This document shows, piece by piece, positions 50,600 through 59,267 of a stretch of 64,000 nt of DNA. The position numbers and the translations under genes were made by a program. The stretch lies in NCBI RefSeq assembly GCF_001513955.1, contig NZ_KQ948147.1:382532-446531 (forward strand), given 5' to 3'. The stretch's first letter is position 1. The number at the start of each line of letters is the position of its first letter. The DNA is from Streptomyces pseudovenezuelae (lineage in GTDB: Bacteria; Actinomycetota; Actinomycetes; Streptomycetales; Streptomycetaceae). Under the pieces are notes generated by a model. That model was not told where the DNA came from. It saw nothing but the letters and a program-made list of their open reading frames with translations, and ran no database searches.

Positions 50600-53218
50600 T
50601 CAGGTCAGGACGAGTTCCAGGACGGTGACGGACAGCGGCGGCAGGGTGCTGGTGAAGGCCGCCGCGGCCCCGGCCACGGTGCTCGTCCGGGGAACCAGGA
50701 CGGCGGGGTCGGTCAGTGTGTTCGTCGTGGTGCGCGAGGGGCCGGTCAGGACGGTGACGGTGGCGTTCTTCCTGACTCCCTTGGCCAGGCCCTTCAGTTC
50801 GACCGGCGCATCCACCTTCTCCGTCCCGGAGTTGACGACCGCGACGTAGAGTCGGTTCCCGGCACGGGTGGCCACGGTGGCCAGACCGGGCAGGGCACGC
50901 GCAGTGGCCGGCAGCACGGTGTCGCCCAGCCTGCTCGTCAGCATCTGCTGCGCCCAGTAGCTGGGGGAGACGTAGCTGTTCAGGTTGTCGTAGGCGATCA
51001 GGTTGGTCGCCCAGACGTTGTTCCTGACATGGGAGAACAGCGGCGCGTAGCACTCCATGAGGACCTGGTCGGAGTTGCGGATCAGCCCGGCCAGCCAGGC
51101 GGCGTCGCCCAGCGCGGCGTTGAGGTCGGGTGTGGGGCGGCCCTCCTGCGCGGCCCACTCACCGACGAAGACCTTCGTCGAGGCGCGGTCCCTGTTGTCG
51201 TACTTGTGGGTGGCGGCCTGGGCGGCGGACGGCGCGAGATAGTAGTGCTCGTCGATCAGGTCCGGCGTGCGGCTCGTCACCGTCGTCGAGGCGATCAGCT
51301 TCAGGTGCGGGTACTTCGCCTTGATCGCGTCGTGGAAGGCCGCGAACCGCTCGTCATAGGACCCGGAGGAGTCGAACCAGTCCTCGTTGCCGATCTCCAC
51401 GAACTCCAGCGGGAACGGCTTCGGATGGCCGTCTGCCGCACGCCGTGCGCCCCACGTGCTGGTGACCGGGCCCGTGACGTACTCGATCTCGTCCAGGGCG
51501 TCCTGGATGTACGGCTTCAGCGCGTCCCCGGTGACGTGGTCGCCCTTCAGCGCGTACCCGGCGAAGACGGCGAGGACCGGCTGGGCGCGCATGTCCTCCA
51601 CCCATTGCAGGTATTCGAGGAGCCCGAGCCCGTCCGTGGACCAGTAGCCCCACGCGTCGTCCATGTGGCCGGGACGCTCCCAGACCGGGCCGATGGTGTT
51701 CTTCCAGTCGAAGCGGGTCGCGAGGGTGTTGCCTTCGAGGAAGTTGCCGCCGGGGAAGCGCAGGAACTTCGGCTTCAGGGCGACCAGTTTCTCCATCAGG
51801 TCGACGCGCAGGCCGTTGGGGCGGTTGTTGTAGGTGGGCGGGAAGAGGGAGACGTGCTGGAGCCACAGGGTCTCGCCCGCGGCGGCGGGGTCGGCGGTGG
51901 TGACGGTCAGTCTCGCGTCACCGGTGACGGGGGCGTCCGGGCCGGTGCGCAGGGTCAGTTCGAAGGGGTGGTCGGGGAAGGCGGTGCCGATGTGGGGGAG
52001 CCGGGCCGAGGCGTACACCGTCGTGCCGTCCGCCGACTCGACGGTCACCGTGAGCGGGCCGATCCGGCGCGACGCCTTGGCGAACAGCCGGGCGGTGTAG
52101 GTGGTCCGGGGCCGCACGGGTATGCCCCAGAAACCGTCGTTGGCCACCCCGGCCCGGCCCCCGGCACCGGTACCGCTCGGCAGCACGACCTTGAGGGAAC
52201 GCTTGAGGACGTCGTTGAGGGGCGTGGCGGTGTCGAGCGCGAGCGTCGTCCCGCCTACGGCGGACCAGTGCACGGGGGCGGTGTCGTCGGCCATCATCGA
52301 GCGGTTCTGGACCAGTTCGGCGTAGATGCCGCCCTCGCCGGAGTGGTTGATGTCCTCGAACATCAGGCCGGGAAGGATGGGGGAGACGGCGTGCGCGGGG
52401 TGAGCGACGTCCACGCTCAGCAGCGGTGTCGTGGTCTCCACCGGCACTCCGGCCAGCGTCGCGACCTGGGCCGGGGTGAGGGCCGTCGGGAACAGCTGTA
52501 CGTCGTCGATCAGGCCGTGCCACTGGTCGACGTGCCCGCCGCCGTAGAGCGCCCGGCCGATGGCGGTGTCGCCGGTGCCGGCCCAGGCCGCGGTGTAGGC
52601 GGTCTCCCCTTCCAGTACGCCGTTGACGTAGAGACGGGTGACACCGGCCGAGGGGTCGCTGACGCCGACGAGGTGGGTCCAGGTGCCGGTGGTGGGCGCC
52701 GAGGCGGCGGCCGCCACGGCGGCACCCTGCGTGGCGTCCGAGTCGAGGCGGGCGAAGGCGAAGGTCCCGGTGTCGTCGCGCAGCCCCAGGTAGAAGGAGC
52801 TCACGACCTTGCCGTCGATGCTCACGGCGGTCTGGTAGCCGCCCAACTGGCTGAGGTTGACCCAGGCGGCCACCGAGAACGCCTTGGAGGTGTCGACGAC
52901 GGGCCCGGACGCGGTGGCGTTGCCGCCGGCGGTGAGGCTCAGGCTGTGGGCGCCGACCTTGCCGTTGTCCCAGGCGGCCGCGTCCTGGAGCGTGGCGGTG
53001 TGGGCGTTGCCGGACGAGTCGGCGGCGGAGGTACCGGAGCCCTCGTCGAAGCTCCAGTGCGCGGCCGCGGCGGGGAGATCGACGGCGGCGGCGTCCGTGC
53101 TCGTGCCGGAGCGTTCGGCGGCCGAGGCGGGAGCGGAGGCGGCGAAGGTCCCGGCCAGGGACGCGGCACCGAGGGCTGTCAGTACGGTCCTGCGGGACGG
53201 TCCGGGGTACGAGGGCAT
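50600..53218 (-). CDS. Secreted GH51-type alpha-L-arabinofuranosidase with LamG domain
   Basis: An 872-residue exported enzyme that removes alpha-L-arabinofuranosyl side chains. A Tat signal (SRRTVLTALGAASLAG) precedes cleavage near residue 34. A LamG/concanavalin-like domain (~50-260; HWSFDEGSGTSAADSSGN, WVNLSQLGGYQTAVSIDG) comes before the catalytic barrel. The acid/base is Glu612 in VEIGNED and the nucleophile Glu687 in VFVGEWA. A C-terminal beta domain follows. The start is ATG 53218. It is downstream of the GH54 gene on the same strand but separated by a hairpin. Confidence 0.93.
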   Translation of the reverse strand: MPSYPGPSRRTVLTALGAASLAGTFAASAPASAAERSGTSTDAAAVDLPAAAAHWSFDEGSGTSAADSSGNAHTATLQDAAAWDNGKVGAHSLSLTAGGNATASGPVVDTSKAFSVAAWVNLSQLGGYQTAVSIDGKVVSSFYLGLRDDTGTFAFARLDSDATQGAAVAAAASAPTTGTWTHLVGVSDPSAGVTRLYVNGVLEGETAYTAAWAGTGDTAIGRALYGGGHVDQWHGLIDDVQLFPTALTPAQVATLAGVPVETTTPLLSVDVAHPAHAVSPILPGLMFEDINHSGEGGIYAELVQNRSMMADDTAPVHWSAVGGTTLALDTATPLNDVLKRSLKVVLPSGTGAGGRAGVANDGFWGIPVRPRTTYTARLFAKASRRIGPLTVTVESADGTTVYASARLPHIGTAFPDHPFELTLRTGPDAPVTGDARLTVTTADPAAAGETLWLQHVSLFPPTYNNRPNGLRVDLMEKLVALKPKFLRFPGGNFLEGNTLATRFDWKNTIGPVWERPGHMDDAWGYWSTDGLGLLEYLQWVEDMRAQPVLAVFAGYALKGDHVTGDALKPYIQDALDEIEYVTGPVTSTWGARRAADGHPKPFPLEFVEIGNEDWFDSSGSYDERFAAFHDAIKAKYPHLKLIASTTVTSRTPDLIDEHYYLAPSAAQAATHKYDNRDRASTKVFVGEWAAQEGRPTPDLNAALGDAAWLAGLIRNSDQVLMECYAPLFSHVRNNVWATNLIAYDNLNSYVSPSYWAQQMLTSRLGDTVLPATARALPGLATVATRAGNRLYVAVVNSGTEKVDAPVELKGLAKGVRKNATVTVLTGPSRTTTNTLTDPAVLVPRTSTVAGAAAAFTSTLPPLSVTVLELVLT

Positions 53219-53269
53219 GCGGGGGTTCCTTTGTTCAGCTGTTCGTCGGACGAAGCGGTGGGGAGCGGG

Positions 53270-53306
53270 CGCGGGCCCGTCGCAGGGGAGGGCCGACGGG
53301 CCCGCG
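53270..53306 (-). terminator. Hairpin terminator after the GH54 gene
   Basis: A perfect 13-bp stem with arms CGCGGGCCCGTCG and CGACGGGCCCGCG and an 11-nt loop lies 17 bp past the GH54 stop, inside the 105-bp gap before the GH51 gene. Confidence 0.85.
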
Positions 53307-53323
53307 ACGACTGCGTCATCCGG

Positions 53324-54841
53324 TCAGGGGGCGATGCTCCACTGCTGGCAGGTGTTGTCGAGCTGCTGCCACTGGCGGACCGCGGTGCCGTTGGCCGTAC
53401 CGCAGTTGGCCACGTCCAGCGTCATGCCGGTGTTGACGTTGGTGAGGGTGTACTGGCTGCCGACCCTGGTGACGTCCCACTGCTGGCAGGTGTTGCCGAG
53501 CGAGGCCCACAGCTGGACGGCCGTGCCGTTGCTCTGCGCGCAGTTCTTGTCGTCCAGGACCGTGCCGCTGTTGACGTTGCTGATGGTGTAGTGGCCGTTG
53601 CCCGCACTGGCGAACTTCCACTGCTGGCAGGTGTTTCCGAGCGAGGCCCAGATGTCGATCGACGTCCCGTTCGCGGTACCGCAGTTCACCGCGTCCAGGA
53701 CCTTGCCGGAGTTGGTGTTGGTCAGCCGGTAGGCGGTGCCTGCCACGGGGAAGCTCTTGGTCGGGGTGGTGTAGCCGACGGAGGTCACGTTGGCCTGTAC
53801 GGCGTTGTCGGCGGCGTCGGTCGGGTAGCCGGAGGTCATGACGCCCTCGAAGAAGGAGCCGTCGGACCCGTTGCTGTCGTCACCGCCGGTGCCGAGGACG
53901 ATGGCGCCCTCCAGATGCATCGGGGTGTACCCGCCGAGGTTGGGAAGGGCCCCGTTGTACCAGGTGGTCAACGAGCCGGACTGCGCGTTGCCGCCCTTGA
54001 TGGCGTAGGTCGTCGTGCCGTTGTTCTTCTCCATGGCGGTGACGTACTCGCTGGAGTTGCCCTTGTTGGCGGTGTTCGAGCCGTTGCCGCCGGCGAACAG
54101 CCCGTTCTCCAGGTCGGCCTGGACCCACGGCCCCGAACCCGAGCAGGGGGAGAACCAGCACTCGGTACCGAAGTTGATCGCGTCCATGTGGCCGTTGCCG
54201 GTGTCGTTGGAGGACGTCTCGGCGTTGCCGTAGTCGAAGCAGCAGCGGTTGTTCACGTGGTGGCCGCTGGTCACCATGTACGCGCCCTCGGGGGAGCTGC
54301 CGGTGGCGATGCCGCTGGTGCTGTTGTCGCGGTAGCCGACGCCGGCGGACACGAAGACGCCGTACGCCGCGTGCCCGCCGACCGTCACCGGCAGGGCGTT
54401 GGCGATCGCGCCGACGTCCTGTCCGCCGTTGCCGCCCGGTCCCTCGACGGTGAGGTCGTTGTGGTGCGAACTCTGGTCGTAGATCTTGGTGATGACACAG
54501 GTCGTGCCGGAGCAGAAGGAGTCCTGCGCGGCCGCGTTGGCGTAGCCGCCGGCGCTGAGTACGCCGATGTCGGTGGTGGCGGCGTCGGAGGCGCGCTTGA
54601 CCTGGTAGAGAGAGCCGTTGTAGGAGGCGTAGAGCGCCCGGGTGGTGCTGTGCGCCGCGGCGCACGGTGTTCCCGCGGAGGCGTAGATGTCGCAGGGCAG
54701 GGACGAAGCGGCCTGGGCCGTGCCCGCGATGCCGACGATCCCGGCGAGGATCCCCCCGACGAGGGTGAGGACCGCCCCCACCGTCAGCAGGAGCCCTCTC
54801 AGACGTCGGTCTGCCACCGGGCCTGTCACTCGACCTGTCAC
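53324..54841 (-). CDS. Secreted GH54 alpha-L-arabinofuranosidase with ricin-type CBM13
   Basis: A 505-residue exported enzyme. A long N-terminal signal/anchor (LLLTVGAVLTLVGGILAGIVGIAGTAQA) ends near residue 44. The GH54 catalytic domain (45-~365) starts SLPCDIYASAGTPCAAAHSTTRALY and contains CCFDYGNAE and ECWFSPCSG, where the Glu and vicinal Cys of the family lie. A C-terminal beta-trefoil CBM13 follows with three NTCQQW repeats (QxW motif). It releases arabinose from arabinan and arabinoxylan. The GTG at 54841 follows GGAAGAGG. A LacI-type operator (54905-54918) stands about 65 bp upstream. Confidence 0.93.
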   Translation of the reverse strand: MTGRVTGPVADRRLRGLLLTVGAVLTLVGGILAGIVGIAGTAQAASSLPCDIYASAGTPCAAAHSTTRALYASYNGSLYQVKRASDAATTDIGVLSAGGYANAAAQDSFCSGTTCVITKIYDQSSHHNDLTVEGPGGNGGQDVGAIANALPVTVGGHAAYGVFVSAGVGYRDNSTSGIATGSSPEGAYMVTSGHHVNNRCCFDYGNAETSSNDTGNGHMDAINFGTECWFSPCSGSGPWVQADLENGLFAGGNGSNTANKGNSSEYVTAMEKNNGTTTYAIKGGNAQSGSLTTWYNGALPNLGGYTPMHLEGAIVLGTGGDDSNGSDGSFFEGVMTSGYPTDAADNAVQANVTSVGYTTPTKSFPVAGTAYRLTNTNSGKVLDAVNCGTANGTSIDIWASLGNTCQQWKFASAGNGHYTISNVNSGTVLDDKNCAQSNGTAVQLWASLGNTCQQWDVTRVGSQYTLTNVNTGMTLDVANCGTANGTAVRQWQQLDNTCQQWSIAP

Positions 54842-54904
54842 TGTGAACCTCTTCCGTCGTCGGTGCTTCTCTCATCCGGTGCCGCAGGCTCCGGGAGACC
54901 TGGA

Positions 54905-54918
54905 TGTGGGCGCTAACA
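54905..54918. promoter_or_regulatory. LacI-type operator before the GH54 gene
   Basis: TGTGGGCGCTAACA agrees with a TGTTAGCGCTAACA palindrome except at two bases in the left half. A second near-copy with the same right half stands at the lacI promoter, which points to one regulator for both. Confidence 0.65.
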
Positions 54919-55323
54919 ATGCGGGCCCTCGGGTGTCGTCACTCGGTCGAGAGGCACGGGAGGGACAATGGGGGGAAAGAAGGCCGTTCTGCGTGCTGCG
55001 TTGGCCGAGCGGTGTCGCGGAGAGCGTCACAGCAGGTCAGAGCGGTGTGTCGAAGCGGCCCTGGGGCCTTCGCGGGCGCCGTTCTCGCGTGATCGGCGAG
55101 GGAACGATCGGTTCCGCGCCCTCGTCTTTTTACGGCCGGATGAATAGCGGGTCAACACCGTCGAACAGTCAAGAGTGCGGAAACAAAACCTGTGCAGTCT
55201 GTTTACCCGGGTGCGCGGCCCGGCTGCCATTGATCTTGTGTGATGCGATAGCAGCAGCTCAGAAGGGTCGAGCGGCAGGGCATTGGACTCGCAAAAACCC
55301 GAGAACGAGGGGTCGGGACAACC

Positions 55324-55353
55324 TTGACCCCCGAAGATTGTGTGCGCTAACAA
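55324..55353 (+). promoter_or_regulatory. lacI promoter with autoregulatory operator
   Basis: TTGACC (55324-55329) and TAACAA (55348-55353) are 18 bp apart. The operator TGTGTGCGCTAACA (55339-55352) overlaps the -10. Its right half GCGCTAACAAT is identical to that in front of the GH54 gene, so the LacI protein probably represses itself and GH54. Confidence 0.65.
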
Positions 55354-55426
55354 TTCGTCACGACGTGCTCCTCCCACCGGAGAAGTGTCCGATCGGAAGA
55401 CGTGACAGCGCGTGAGGAGGCGGAGC

Positions 55427-56464
55427 ATGGACGGGGATCGCGCACCGGTGATGGCCGACGTGGCCAGGATCGCGGGTGTCTCGCACCAGACCGTCTCACG
55501 GGTCCTCCACGACCACCCGAACGTGCGGGCCACCACCCGCGAGCGGGTACTGGCAGCCGTCCGCGAACTCGGCTACCGGCCCAACGCCGCCGCCCGCACC
55601 CTGGCGACGCGCCGCACCCGCACCCTGGGTGTGATCAGCTTCAACACCACGCTGTACGGCCCGGCCTGCATGCTCTACGGCATCGAGCAGGCGGCCAGAC
55701 AGCACGAGTACTTCGTCACCGTGGCCGCGGTCGGCACGCTCGACCGCAGTTCGGTCCTGGACGCCGTGGACCGGCTGCGCAACCAGGGCGTGGAGGGCAT
55801 CATCGTCATCGCGCCGCAGACCGCCGCGGTGGGCGCACTGGCGAACGTGCCGCCGGACGTCCCCCTGGTCGCGGTGGGGTGCGGCACCCACACCACGCTG
55901 GCCTCGGTCGCCGTGGACAACGAGGCGGGCGCCGAACTCGCCACCTCCTATCTGCTCGATCTCGGCCATCGCACGGTGCACCACCTCGTCGGTCCGCGTT
56001 CCTGGCTCGACGCGCAGGAACGCGAGGCGGGCTGGCGCGCCACGCTGGAGAAACGCCGGGCCCCCGTACCCGAACCGATGACCGGCGCCGACTGGACGGC
56101 CCGCACCGGCTACGAACACGGCCGACGGATCGCCGCCGACCGCGAGGTCACCGCGGTGTTCTGCGCCAACGACCACATGGCCCTCGGCCTGCTGCGGGCC
56201 CTGCAACAGGCCGGGCTCCGGGTGCCCGAGGACATCAGCGTCGTCGGTTTCGACGACATGCCGGAGGCCGAGTACTTCGGCCCCTCCCTGACCACCGTCC
56301 GCCAGGACTTCGACGAACTCGGCCGGCGTGCCCTGCGTGCGCTGATCGAGATCGCCGGTGACCCGGACGCCGGGATCCCGGCGTCCGGCTACCGGCCCCA
56401 CGTCGTCATACCGCCCAGCCTTGTGGTGCGGACCTCCGCGACCCGCCCGCGCCACCGAACGTAA
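55427..56464 (+). CDS. LacI-family transcriptional regulator
   Basis: A 345-residue LacI repressor. The HTH and hinge (MADVARIAGVSHQTVSRVLHDHPNVRATTRERVLAAVRELGYRPNAAARTLATRR) occupy residues ~9-65. The periplasmic-binding-like effector domain follows (VISFNTTLYGP, FCANDHMALGLLRAL, ISVVGFDDMPEAEYFGPSLTTVRQD). The ATG at 55427 has GAGGAGG upstream. Position and operators suggest control of arabinofuranosidase genes by arabinose or an arabino-oligosaccharide; the ligand is inferred. A hairpin lies ~180 bp downstream, then the truncated lipoprotein gene. Confidence 0.93.
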   Translation: MDGDRAPVMADVARIAGVSHQTVSRVLHDHPNVRATTRERVLAAVRELGYRPNAAARTLATRRTRTLGVISFNTTLYGPACMLYGIEQAARQHEYFVTVAAVGTLDRSSVLDAVDRLRNQGVEGIIVIAPQTAAVGALANVPPDVPLVAVGCGTHTTLASVAVDNEAGAELATSYLLDLGHRTVHHLVGPRSWLDAQEREAGWRATLEKRRAPVPEPMTGADWTARTGYEHGRRIAADREVTAVFCANDHMALGLLRALQQAGLRVPEDISVVGFDDMPEAEYFGPSLTTVRQDFDELGRRALRALIEIAGDPDAGIPASGYRPHVVIPPSLVVRTSATRPRHRT

Positions 56465-56643
56465 AGCCCGACCTGACAGCTTCCGGCTAGCACCACCCAC
56501 ATCAACCTCCCTCCCAGCAAGGCCCCTTGCGAGCCGACTGCTGCACGGAACACCGCCGCTCCGGTCCTGAGCGACCGGCCGTGACGTCCACCGGGCACGA
56601 CAGCTCCACCCCGGCCCGCCGCCCCGAGCGGCCGGCCCCTCCC

Positions 56644-56668
56644 CGGGCCTGACGCTTCGTCAGGCCCG
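56644..56668 (+). terminator. Hairpin in the 416-bp gap after lacI
   Basis: Arms CGGGCCTGACG and CGTCAGGCCCG flank a CTT loop (11-bp perfect stem) about 180 bp after the LacI stop. Apart from it and a GAGGGGC ribosome site before the lipoprotein relic, I see nothing in 56465-56880. Confidence 0.7.
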
Positions 56669-56880
56669 CCCGTACCGGCGCCCGCGCGCCCTCGCCGCTC
56701 ACCGGACGGGCCCCCGCCCCGGCGACGCCCCGCGCCACGTACCGCTTTCCAGCGGTCCCCACCCGTCCCGCCTCACGGCACCGGCATGCCCGTGAACAGG
56801 CGTGCGCTCCCTCGGCGTTCCCCTGTTCCCACGCGCCCCGAGACACCCTCCAGACACGCCTAGAGGGGCGCTGATCAGCC

Positions 56881-57109
56881 ATGATCCGAAGCAGAAGGTC
56901 CCGCACCCTGGTCGCCGCGACCGCCGTCCTCATCTCGCTCGCCGCCGCCGGCTGCTCCAAGAACGCGGGCGGCTCCGACAGCACCGGCTCGACCGGTACC
57001 AAGGCCGCCGCCCCGGTCGCGCTGGCCGGAAAGGACCTGTCCAAGGTCGACATCGCGATGGTCGTGAACGTGGCCGCCGACTACTGGAAGGCCGGCCAGG
57101 TCGGCTTTC
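56881..57109 (+). pseudogene. Truncated sugar-binding lipoprotein gene (5' fragment)
   Basis: The frame opens with a convincing lipoprotein signal (RTLVAATAVLISLAAAGC, lipobox Cys near residue 25), a Gly/Ser/Thr linker and the start of a periplasmic sugar-binding domain (KVDIAMVVNVAADYWKAGQVGF). Family similarity stops at about codon 76; the frame then reads Arg/Ser-rich sequence and crosses into the 3' end of the convergent BNR-repeat gene, to a stop at 57282. A full protein would be ~330-370 residues. The simplest reading is a deletion that removed most of the binding protein and the rest of an ABC importer once controlled by the upstream LacI gene. Export of a short peptide cannot be excluded. 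Confidence 0.75.
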
Positions 57110-57164
57110 TCACTGGGCGGGCCCGCTCCCGGGCCACCGAGGTCTCGGGGCGGCCCCGTCGGGA

Positions 57165-58250
57165 TCAGGCGACCACCGCCGCCCGCACACACAGCACGTC
57201 CGGCAGATGCGAGGCCAGCTGCCGCCAGCTGTCGCCGTCGTCGGCCGAGGCGAACACCTCGCCGTTGCGGTTGCCGAAGTAGACGCCGGCCGGGTCCGCG
57301 TCGTCCGTGCACATGGCGTCCCGCAGCACCGTGCCGTAGTGGTCCTCCTGCGGCAGACCCGCCGTGAGCGGTTCCCAGCTGCTGCCCGCGTCCGCCGTGC
57401 GGAAGACCCGGCAGCGGCGACCGGCCGGGACGCGGTCCGCGTCGGCGTTGATCGGGAACACGTACGCCGTCCCGCCGCGGTGGGGATGGGCGGCGGTCGC
57501 GAAGCCGAAGGTGGACGGCAGCCCCTCGCCGATGTCCGTCCAGTGCGCCCCCGCGTCGTCACTGCGGTACACACCCCAGTGGTTCTGGAGGTACAGCCGG
57601 TCCGGATCGGCCGCGTCCCGGGCCACCTTGTGCACGCACTGGCCGAACTCCGGGTTCGGGTCGGGCAGGAACACGGCGGAGACACCGGAGTTGGACGGCG
57701 CCCAGCTCGCGCCGCCGTCCTCGGTGCGGAACACCCCCGCCGTGGAGACGGCCACTGTCACCGCGCGCGGGTCCCGCCGGTCGGTCAGCACGGTGTGGAG
57801 CCCCTCACCACCGCCGCCCGGCACCCACTGCGAACGGGTCGGATGCTCCCACAGCGGCCGGACCAGCTCGAAGCTCTCCCCGCGGTCCTCGGAGCGGTAC
57901 AGCGCGGCCGGTTCCGTGCCCGCGTACACCACGTCCGGCTCGGCCGCCGCCGGGTGCAGCTGCCAGACCCGCTCCAGGGAGGCCCCGGTGTCCTTGGGGA
58001 ACTTCACGGCGGGCTGGGCCGGCTCCGTCCAGGTGCGGCCCAGGTCGTCGGAGTGGAACACCGACGGGCCCCAGTGCGCGCTGTCGCCGCCGGCCAGCAG
58101 CCGCGGGCGCTCGCCCCGGGTGTCGATCGCGACCGAGTACACGGCCTGCGCGTTGAAATACGGGCTCTCGTCGAACTCCCAGGTGCCGCCTCGCTCGCGC
58201 CCGACGAACAGGCCCTTGCGCGTCCCCACGGCAAGCAGCTTCTCAGCCAT
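57165..58250 (-). CDS. BNR/WD40-like repeat protein (exo-alpha-sialidase-like propeller)
   Basis: A 361-residue cytoplasmic beta-propeller with repeated Asp-box (S/TxDxGxxW) motifs: FHSDDLGRTW, YRSEDRGESF, FRTEDGGASW, YRSDDAGAHW, FRTADAGSSW and FASADDGDSW. The sialidase-type FRIP and catalytic Arg triad are not evident, so sialidase activity is unlikely; such proteins are often glycosyl-hydrolase-like propellers of unknown role. The ATG at 58250 follows GGAGGTGAT. It is convergent with the truncated lipoprotein gene and divergent from the Rv1733c-like gene. Confidence 0.88.
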   Translation of the reverse strand: MAEKLLAVGTRKGLFVGRERGGTWEFDESPYFNAQAVYSVAIDTRGERPRLLAGGDSAHWGPSVFHSDDLGRTWTEPAQPAVKFPKDTGASLERVWQLHPAAAEPDVVYAGTEPAALYRSEDRGESFELVRPLWEHPTRSQWVPGGGGEGLHTVLTDRRDPRAVTVAVSTAGVFRTEDGGASWAPSNSGVSAVFLPDPNPEFGQCVHKVARDAADPDRLYLQNHWGVYRSDDAGAHWTDIGEGLPSTFGFATAAHPHRGGTAYVFPINADADRVPAGRRCRVFRTADAGSSWEPLTAGLPQEDHYGTVLRDAMCTDDADPAGVYFGNRNGEVFASADDGDSWRQLASHLPDVLCVRAAVVA

Positions 58251-58535
58251 ACCGATCACCTCCGTGACGTCTTTGTCCCAGACACCGGCCAGTCTGCACC
58301 CCACCACTGACAGTCACCTCTGGAAAGGGCTTCACCGCAGGTCAGGGCGGGGATGGTAACCGGCTGCGGCGAGGGACGGGTGGCTTTCGGCAAGATGACC
58401 GCGGCGACGGCCGGGCGGTGGGAACGTCGTGACGGAGAACTCGCCGTGAGCCGTGAGCATCGAGGACGGCTCTCCCGTATGGGAGGTCGGTCCGGCATGT
58501 TCGTGCGCCCGTCGCTCATGAGGAGGATGCCTTCG

Positions 58536-59123
58536 ATGGCGTTCCGTGGTCCCAAGGTCTGGCTGTGGCGCTGGCGGCGCAATCCGCTCAGGCGCCGTGC
58601 CGACGCTCTGGAGGCGTGGGTCGTGCTCGGTGCCTGGCTGCTCACCGTGGTGGCCGGGGTGCTCGCGGGTCTGGGGGTGAGCCGGGCTGTCGAGCACCAG
58701 CTGGCGCTGGAGCGCGTCGAGTGGCGGCCCGTGGTGGCCCGCCTCGCCGACCAGGCGCCCGGCGAGGCCGACCCGGGTACGTCGAGCGGTGAACGGGTAT
58801 GGGGCAAGGTGGCCTGGACCGGGGCCGACGGCTCGGCGCACGCGGGCCAGGTGCGCGTCGATCCCGGCAGTACCCAGGGCACCCCGGTCACCGTGTGGAC
58901 CGACGCCCAGGGGCGTCTGATGACCCAGCCCGCCACCGAGGACCAGGCCCGCATCCGCGCCGCGCTGATCGGCGTACTGGTCGGCGTGAGCACCGCGGCC
59001 GTGCCCTTCGTGGGCGGCCGGGTCCTGCGCGGCCGGATGGAACGCCGCCGCCTCGACCAGTGGGACACCGACTGGGCGTACTTCGGACCGCTGTGGGGCG
59101 GACGGCGGGCCGACGGGAGGTAG
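58536..59123 (+). CDS. Rv1733c-like two-helix membrane protein
   Basis: A 195-residue membrane protein with the actinobacterial Rv1733c layout: a basic N-terminus (WLWRWRRNPLRRRADALEAW), TM1 (VVLGAWLLTVVAGVLAGLGV), an extracellular ~95-residue beta domain (WTGADGSAHAGQVRVDPGSTQGTPVTVWTDAQGRL), TM2 (ALIGVLVGVSTAAVPFVG) and a cytoplasmic tail (RRRLDQWDTDWAYFGPLWGGR). Function is unknown for the family. The ATG at 58536 has AGGAGG upstream. It is a single-gene unit. Confidence 0.88.
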   Translation: MAFRGPKVWLWRWRRNPLRRRADALEAWVVLGAWLLTVVAGVLAGLGVSRAVEHQLALERVEWRPVVARLADQAPGEADPGTSSGERVWGKVAWTGADGSAHAGQVRVDPGSTQGTPVTVWTDAQGRLMTQPATEDQARIRAALIGVLVGVSTAAVPFVGGRVLRGRMERRRLDQWDTDWAYFGPLWGGRRADGR

Positions 59124-59267
59124 CACCGGAGGGCGGGGCGGCGCGGAGTGAACCCGCGGTGCGCCGCCGCCCGGACGGTGAGGCTCGGAGCGGGGGCACC
59201 TCGCGCACCGCGCCCGCACCCGCGCCCTCGCCGCACCCGCCGCGCTCCCTCCGCCGTGGACCGCCCC

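Larger units (their letters stand above)
54842..55426. other. 585-bp intergenic region between GH54 and LacI genes
   Basis: No gene is supported here. Its right half (55100-55400) is distinctly more AT-rich than the rest of the window, as expected for promoters. It holds the two predicted LacI operators and the lacI promoter listed separately. The open frame on the minus strand across 55027-55536 runs into the LacI coding region and has no family features. Confidence 0.6.

Noticed and set aside
50543..54916. Very long (1457-codon) plus-strand open frame opposite the two arabinofuranosidase genes
   Set aside because: It is Gly/Val/Arg/Asp-rich with no domain, and both minus-strand genes have signal peptides and catalytic motifs.
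55027..55536. 169-codon minus-strand open frame in the AT-richer GH54-LacI gap
   Set aside because: It overlaps the lacI promoter and start, has no ribosome site and no recognisable motif.
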